DNA from: Chelonoidis abingdonii
Lineage: Eukaryota; Chordata; Testudines; Testudinidae
DNA length: 64,000 bases
NCBI RefSeq assembly: GCF_003597395.2
Contig: NC_133773.1
Coordinates: 124,260,062-124,324,061 of the forward strand
Direction: 5' to 3'
The notes under the pieces: model-generated
Told to the model about the DNA's origin: nothing
Seen by the model: the letters and a program-made list of their open reading frames with translations, nothing else
Databases searched by the model: none
Program-made: the position numbers and the translations under genes
Shown: positions 57,946-64,000 of the stretch, piece by piece
Numbering within the stretch: the first letter of the stretch is position 1
How the letters are laid out: each line of letters begins with the position of its first letter

Positions 57946-59866
57946 AAGTATATACAAAGGAACAGATCTATTAAGTGAGAAGATCATCATTCTATATAGT
58001 GGCATTTTGGAGACAGAAGCTGTACTTTAAGCTGCCTTTTTGGTAAGGCACAACAGTAATAGATCTAGTTGTAATTTATTCACAATGAAAATTCCTGACC
58101 TCCAGTACAGTCATAACGCAAGATACCAGATGCACAAGTGGTGGAAATCATGGTGTGATTTTTTTAAAAAAAAATCTCTTCTCCAGCTTGACTAATATTA
58201 ATGAACAGATCCTTGAAGGGCTGTTTCTAATGAAGTGGTGATATTGTAATTACACTAATACCTTAAGGGACCAATCTTTCCATTCTTAGTCAGGCTGAAT
58301 AGTGCCTTACTATTCAAGTAATCCCAGTGATGTCAATGGGTTTACTAGAGCAGTAAGATACTACTCAGACCAAGTGAAGATGTAGAATTGGGCCCTCAGT
58401 ATGCAGTCAGGCCCTGAACCATAAAGGGTTAGGGTTAAGTCCCAGTTTAAGGCACCACTGAGATCCACAAAACTCCTATTCAGTCGCTACCTAACCTTGT
58501 ACACAACTAAATTCACTTGACACCTTAATCTTTGCTGCAGAAGTTCCCCAGGCAACTACTTTTCTGTCTCTGGGTATGCACAAGGGTGCCTCACTGTAGG
58601 TAACTGGACACTTTACCACAGTGTGATCCTCAAATGAGGGGCAGATAGGTATTCCCCTGCCTATCTTTCCTGCAGGGATTGTGCTGATAGGTATGCTCAA
58701 AGCACACCTCCTGGACTGGGTCTCATTCAGTGCTGAGGAAAAGGTAATACCTCTGCTATAAAACTTTTACCCAAGAGCTAGCAAAATCACCTGGGATGTG
58801 GAAGAGCTGGGTTCAATTCCTGCCTGAGGGTGACCAGTGATTTGGGGCACCTCAATTCTTGGAGGTCCAATTTGAGATTTAAGTGTTTCATTTTTAACTC
58901 ACCAGGCTGAAAATCAGTTGTTTTAGGTGTTTCAAGTTAGGAAACCCACAATGGAGGCACTTATGATCACCAGTCACTTAGCTGGACAATTTACAGCTCT
59001 ATTTCTGGTTCAAAATGGTAACTTGGGATTATATTTACTATCCTATAATCCATCCTCATCCCTTCCAAAAAGTTACACTTCAACTGAGGATAAATCTCCA
59101 GAGTACAAGAACCAATGACAATGTAAATTTAACTCAGTGCTGCAGTGCTTCTTTCATAGTGACTGCACTGTGCTCATAGTTTCTTTATTGTTCCCCAAAG
59201 TAGCTCCACACTCACCTAGACACCTCTTATCTTGACTAGCTGTCAGTTATTTTGAGGTTCCTCCCACATCCAACTCCCTTGCTGAGCACTATGGGATATT
59301 TATAGTGGTCACCGTGACATATTTAATATTGACCATAAATGTATGTTACAAGTCCCCATCTGTGCTGTTCCACAGAGGATGGGTTGTTACAGCCCCCTGC
59401 TACTACAGAGCTTTGGCTCTTTACCTCAAGCTATAGCAGCTCATGTTATCTGTGGAAGTGCCCAGTGCAAGGGCATTGTAGGAAGTCCCTGGTGAAAAGG
59501 GGGATAGCACACTGGGAACTTGTTGGGTGGCATGGAGGGATGCAAGAAGACCCTGGTGTGTGAAATAAATGTTCCCAAGTGAGTTATGAAGTGGTGACAC
59601 TCCCTCTCCCTCACCCCACCATTTTAAAAGCCAAATTCTGTCTCTTCATTGCTCTCCAAGTGGTGGAAGGCTTTATTGTGACTGAACAAGAAGTTTCCAC
59701 ACAACTTGCACAGCCTTGATACCAGGAGTAGGAATCCTCCAAATGGGCCCCAGAGAGGGGGAAATCAGTGGAGTAATCTATATGCTAAATCATGTACATG
59801 TCTTCTGAACCCCAAGCTTCCCTGTGGATCAGCACTTGAACATTTTAGTATGAGTATGTGGCTTAT
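57946..59866. other. Unassigned stretch
   Basis: About 58290-58400 contains a worn caatggg fossil repeat. Nothing else recognised. Confidence 0.4.
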
Positions 59867-59872
59867 ATATGG

Positions 59873-60549
59873 TGTAGTGGGGTGAGCATCTGCTTCGGCC
59901 CTGGAGGGGTTAGAAGAGTCCGCCAGAGGGCTGGGGCTGGGCAAAGTAAAACCTTGGCTGAGTGGGTGAAGTGGCTGCAGCTGGGCCATGCCCCAAACTG
60001 AGCAACAGGGCCTTATAAGAAGGCCAGGGAAGCCAAAGGGAGCAGTCTTTCTCTCTGTGTGTAGAGGGAGAAGGGCCTGGCTGCAGGGAGCTGGACATAA
60101 GGTACCTGAGTGAAGCACGGCTGGGGAAGGGCTGGGAGCTCTAGCCTGGAAAGCCCCAGGCTGCAGCCCAACATTGGGCTAACAGGTACTGGGGTTGCAG
60201 GAGGCAGCCCAGGGGTAGGCCAAGGCAGCAGGTCCAAACCCTCCTTGCCAGTGATGAGTAGGCTAGTACTGCAGTCTGCCCCAGGGCGTAGGGCTAGACA
60301 ATGACTGGCAGTAGCCTGATACTGAGGCAAGGTGGGGATAGTGGGTGGGGGTTCCCTGGGGAGGAGAGACCCAGAGAGAAAGGGGTTACTGCCAGGGGGC
60401 AGCACCCCACGTAAAAGGGCACCAGGTCCAGGGAGGTACATGTGGGGGCCAGAGGACAGGCGGATCACCAGCCTGCAAAGGGCACTCCAGAGCTAATTCA
60501 CGGAAGTCACCAGCAGGAGGCGCCGCAGGGGTGAGTCTGCACATCTACA
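59873..60549 (+). mobile_element. Solo LTR with perfect 5-bp TSD
   Basis: 677 bp, starting tgtag and ending ctaca (perfect 5-bp inverted ends, TG...CA). Perfect 5-bp flanks tatgg at 59868-59872 and 60550-60554. TATA-type ccttataagaagg near 60012. Interior GC-rich with caggaggcgccgcaggggtg close to the 3' end. No coding potential; the long frames here are compositional. It is the best-supported LTR of the window. Confidence 0.75.
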
Positions 60550-60855
60550 TATGGATTTCATGAATTGGGGAAGGGGGAAGCAGGATTGGGGTCAACCACC
60601 TGCACTCCAGTTTTCCACCTGACTGTGGCTATTTGAATATATGTGTACATGTCCCATGATACTAAACTTTGCCCTTTACTACTGAAACTGATCCTTGGAG
60701 GTACTGGGGACCCTCATCCTTCATTGATTTCCATTGGGAATTTGCAGGTATTCAGCACCTTGCTGCATCAGGCCCTCAGCATAAGTACAGTGTTGAGGAC
60801 CAGTCCAGCTCCCAGAAAAGCTGAGGGAAGGATTAGGCCTCTGTCACCAGTCTCA

Positions 60856-61149
60856 GGGCTGGTCTACACTACGGGGAAAAATCGATCTTAGATACGCAAC
60901 TTCAGCTACGTGAATAACGTAGCTGAAGTCAAATATCTAAGATTTGATTACTCACCCGTCCTCACCGCGCTGGATCGATGTCCGCGGCTCCCCCTGTCGA
61001 TTCCGGAACTCCGTTGGGGTTGGTGGAGTTCTGGAATCGATATAAGCGCGCTCGGGGATTGATATATCGCGTCTAGATGAGACGCGATATATCGATCCCC
61101 AAGCAATCGATTGTAACCTGCCGATACGGTGGGTAGTGTAGACGTAGCC
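60856..61149 (+). mobile_element. Harbinger-like MITE with two strong hairpins
   Basis: 294 bp. Ends gggctggtctacacta and tagtgtagacgtagcc are inverted, with a 3-bp flank tca on both sides (60853-60855, 61150-61152). Stem 1 is acttcagctacgt (60899-60911) with acgtagctgaagt (60917-60929). Stem 2 is 21-bp arms 61054-61074 and 61080-61100 with one mismatch and a 5-base loop. A 3-bp duplication and GG-starting ends fit PIF/Harbinger. Confidence 0.8.
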
Positions 61150-61371
61150 TCAGTAAATGCAATTCTTATGGTAGCTGGAGAATGGTACGTCATACTGTTA
61201 TTCCCTACACTCAAGCTTTGCTCAGTATAGTTGAGGTTGACAAGGTTGTTAGCATTTACTAGATCTATGGCCCAACCACACATTTTTAATCCCCTCTTTC
61301 ATGCATTTGAAAGGCTGGAAATGCATGTTTCCCCACTGCCATGTAACAATTGACGGTTCGCCATCATCCCA

Positions 61372-61492
61372 TTTAAGGTCAGGCTTGACAAAGCCCTGTC
61401 TGGGATGATTTAGTTGGGGATTGGTCCTGCTTTGAGCAGGGGATTGGACTAGATAACCTCCTGAGGTCCCTTCCAATCCTGATATTCTATTA
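61372..61492 (+). mobile_element. CR1 3' tail (plus)
   Basis: gcttgacaaagccctgtctg, ggatgatttagttggggatt, ggtcctgctttgagcagggg, attggactagataacctcct, gaggtcccttccaatcctga and tattctatt: the CR1 3' end, little diverged. Confidence 0.92.
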
Positions 61493-62360
61493 ACTGATTT
61501 CTACTATTCATGCAGCCTTAACTTTGCCGTTTTGGCTGATTTTGTTCATTGCATTATTGTGTTGGTTCCATGGCTGTGAACATACAAGGATGTTTGTGAA
61601 ACATATATTACAGGTTTTAAAAGTAGTAAGGTCTCAGGATCTGACCCTGAAGTCAGGAGCAAGATTCCCATTTACTTCACTGCGAGTTCTATTGGATCTT
61701 CAGAGTCTACTGCCTAAATCTGTAAGGTGAAAATGTGTGTCCACACAAGTCAATAGAATTGTCACTGACTGCAGTGGGGCTAGGATTTCACTTATCATAT
61801 GCATTCCACAAACCAGTTATAGTTTCATAGGTGCACAAATATCATAGTTCAATTAACTGAACAAGGAAAAGTTAAGGTGACCTAGCTGAAAATGTTTTAT
61901 GGGTTATTAGTAAATAACTAGAGGCAGAACTCCGCAAAACAGACACTGATTTTTACTAATGCTTTATCATCTTCACCCGTGCCTGGCAAGTATCAGTGCT
62001 TTCATTTTTTAAATTAAAAATTAGGAAAGCAAAACTACCTGAACAAATGTATCACTTGGATTTCATGTACTTGGGTCAATTTTGATCATACTAATTTCTG
62101 AGATGTAACAGCTGATACTATCACTCACAGTATCTAATAGAAATACTTGCACTGGTAGCCTCCCATAAATTTTGGGACATTTACTAAAATGTTTCCATTG
62201 CCTGCTCTACCTAGAAAAAGCAAACAACCAGGTATCATTTTCAGTGACTGCAGCTCATCACAAACTTTCTAATGATCTACTATAGATCTTTCATTGGAAC
62301 AATGATGACATCCAGTGGCCTATTCAGAAAATCACAGACTTTGTCTCTATCTCTTTTCCT
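61493..62360. other. Unassigned stretch
   Basis: A worn fossil repeat may cover about 61640-61800. No gene. Confidence 0.35.
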
Positions 62361-62367
62361 AACCATT

Positions 62368-62496
62368 CAGGGGTGCTGGAACAATTTTTATAATGGGGAT
62401 GCCAAGAAGCCATTGAACCAAACTGTAAACCCTGTATATAATAGAAACCACTTCAAGCCAGAGCGTGCTGCAGCACCCTTAGTCCCAGAACCTATG
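62368..62496 (+). mobile_element. hAT-like MITE
   Basis: 129 bp, from caggggtgctggaacaattt to agtcccagaacctatg, with aaccaaactgtaaaccctgt inside. Flanks taaccatt (62360-62367) and caaacatt (62497-62504) match at 6 of 8. Confidence 0.8.
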
Positions 62497-62504
62497 CAAA
62501 CATT

Positions 62505-63060
62505 TGCAGCTAGTGACTCCCTTCCAGACTAAGAAATATTTCACAGTTGCCTCCTCCAAAGACCTCTAAACCTAACCACCAAGAGATGAAATTCTGGAAT
62601 TGAAACCATACCAGAACCACCAGTTACCTAGGCAGTTTCAAAGTACAAGCTTTAGGAGGTATACAACTTAAATATTCACACAAAATAATATGAATGAACC
62701 TGTCTTGCTGAGAATTAGGGAAATGCACTGGCTTAAAAAAACAAGCCTTGCAAACAATACTTGATCAAGAATCTCTTATTGAAAAGAAACCTGCATCTCA
62801 TAAATAGTAAACAAAGATGAGGAGAGGACTGAAGTTTTCTTCATCTAAAACATGTTCCTTGAGTTGCTGGCCAGAAAAAAAAAAAGTAGTTGTAGGATGA
62901 CTCCAGGGGATGACGTGTCTTGTCACAGGAGAGGTCTCTCAGAATGTCTTGCAATAGCCCAGTCAGTGCTGCAAAAAATCACCACTCTTCTCCTTGCCTC
63001 TGAGTCACCAGGAAAACAACTTAGCAGCTGGGACAAAAAGACTCCCCATTTCTCTTTAAT
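62505..63060. other. Unassigned stretch
   Basis: Nothing recognised between the hAT and Harbinger-like MITEs. Confidence 0.35.
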
Positions 63061-63064
63061 AGCA

Positions 63065-63281
63065 GCCCCTTCTACACACCTGAGCACTGTAGTTAACCTG
63101 ACCTCAACCCAGGTGTAGACAGCCCTAGGTCAAAGGAAGACTTTTGTCATTAACCAAGCTCCTGCCTTTCAGGGAGGTGGCTTACCTATGAGACAGGAGA
63201 ACCTCTCCCACAGGCATAGGTAATGTGTACAATGGAGTGCTGCAGCTGTGCCTGTCTAGTGCTTCAAATGTAGCCAGGCCC
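63065..63281 (+). mobile_element. Harbinger-like MITE (cttctacac/gtagccaggccc ends)
   Basis: Left end ccccttctacacacctg and right end cttcaaatgtagccaggccc are worn forms of the gggcytgtctacact terminus. Interior aggtgtagacagccctaggt, gggaggtggcttacctatga and gagaacctctcccacaggca follow a known reptile MITE with internal hairpins. Flanks not resolved. Confidence 0.65.
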
Positions 63282-64000
63282 TTTCCAAACATTTAATGCA
63301 CATTTAATGGTTTCCTCGAACTCAGCTCGTGGTGAAACAGAAAGCTGGAGTCTGTATCTAAAATGGTACAGGTGGTGGGATCAGCATATAGAACATACAT
63401 TCCCTGAATCTATATAAGATGTTCAGTCTATAGGGCATTATCTTCTATCCATAAGCCCAGCTAAATCAGGTAACAACAAACCCTCACCTCACTCAGCACT
63501 GCCTCTGCTCTCTCTCTAAATGAGGCCAGAATCCCATTTTAAAAGCAGTTAGCTGACAGCCAAATGTAAACTTTACAGGTTTTGTGGCTTCTAAGGGTAT
63601 CAAATCTCCCCTCCCAGCTCTCCTTCTAGGTTCATAAAACACACAGTGATGGACCAAACATTATTCTAATGCAAGGCTTGTAAAACTGGAATAGCACTTA
63701 CCTGTATCCAGAGTGACATAGGCATTAGGAACCCACCATCCCTGGAGCAATCAGCCGTTGAATCCACAGGGGCTATCTTCCCCCCCCCAACATATACACC
63801 CCCACACACATATTCCAGTTGGCTCAGCTCTCAAATGGTGACCACATGTTACCTGCTAAGCAGCTTGCCAACCATGAACATTTCCTACCTAGATTAAAAA
63901 ATAGCTACAGAGCATGTCCAGTAACTGCCACATCCTACTTCTGGATGTTTCTGGGCCATTCTAGCAGAGTTGCTTTATCATACAGGTCTGCAGAGACAGA
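63282..64000. other. Unassigned stretch at the right window edge
   Basis: C-tract near 63780. No gene or repeat recognised. Confidence 0.4.

Overview
This is vertebrate nuclear DNA, most likely from a turtle (Testudines), or at least a non-avian reptile. The evidence is the repeat mix. CR1 retrotransposons occur in both orientations. There are well-preserved MIR SINEs, Penelope-like and RTE-like fragments, and an R2-type (restriction-like endonuclease) LINE. Many short non-autonomous hAT-, Harbinger- and mariner-like DNA transposons and solo-LTR-like units are also present. Family names rest on protein motifs, termini and target-site duplications read directly, plus memory of sauropsid repeats; no database search was run. 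Bacterial-style features (operons, CRISPR, RBS) are absent.

I find no host protein-coding gene that I can support. The longest meaningful open frame (4387-5163, +) is the C-terminal zinc-knuckle and endonuclease part of a 5'-truncated RLE LINE. Layout: 1-0.58 kb, CR1 crossing the window edge; 1.9-3 kb, two pieces of one hAT family; 3.7-5.2 kb, fold-back element, tRNA-derived SINE and RLE LINE; 5.7-7.7 kb, CpG-rich repeat-poor block; 8.16-8.72 kb, Penelope-like fragments in opposite orientations; 8.9-10.3 kb, two GC-rich DNA elements; 12.8-18.7 kb, MIRs, a second fold-back, three hAT MITEs, CR1 and RTE fragments; 21.3-25.5 kb, CR1, RTE endonuclease fragment and solo LTR; 26.5-28.5 kb, old SINE-like pieces, hAT and Harbinger MITEs; 30.8-32.4 kb, degenerate tandem repeat, LINE zinc-finger tail and hAT MITE; 36.4-37.4 kb, MIR and an LTR-like unit split by a mariner MITE; 40.2-49.8 kb, a long transposon-poor block retaining CpG; 49.8-50.0 kb, third fold-back; 52.3-53.8 kb, solo LTR broken by CR1 and then a hAT MITE; 57.9-63.3 kb, CR1 tails, a solo LTR and hAT/Harbinger MITEs.

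The window reads as an intergenic or deep intronic interval. The two CpG-rich, transposon-poor blocks (5.7-7.7 kb and especially 40.2-49.8 kb) are the best places to look for a promoter, a non-coding first exon or conserved regulatory DNA. The most interesting mobile-element result is a set of three fold-back elements with the same asymmetric inverted-repeat design, each flanked by a 12-13 bp target duplication. I did not find a convincing new multi-gene system.
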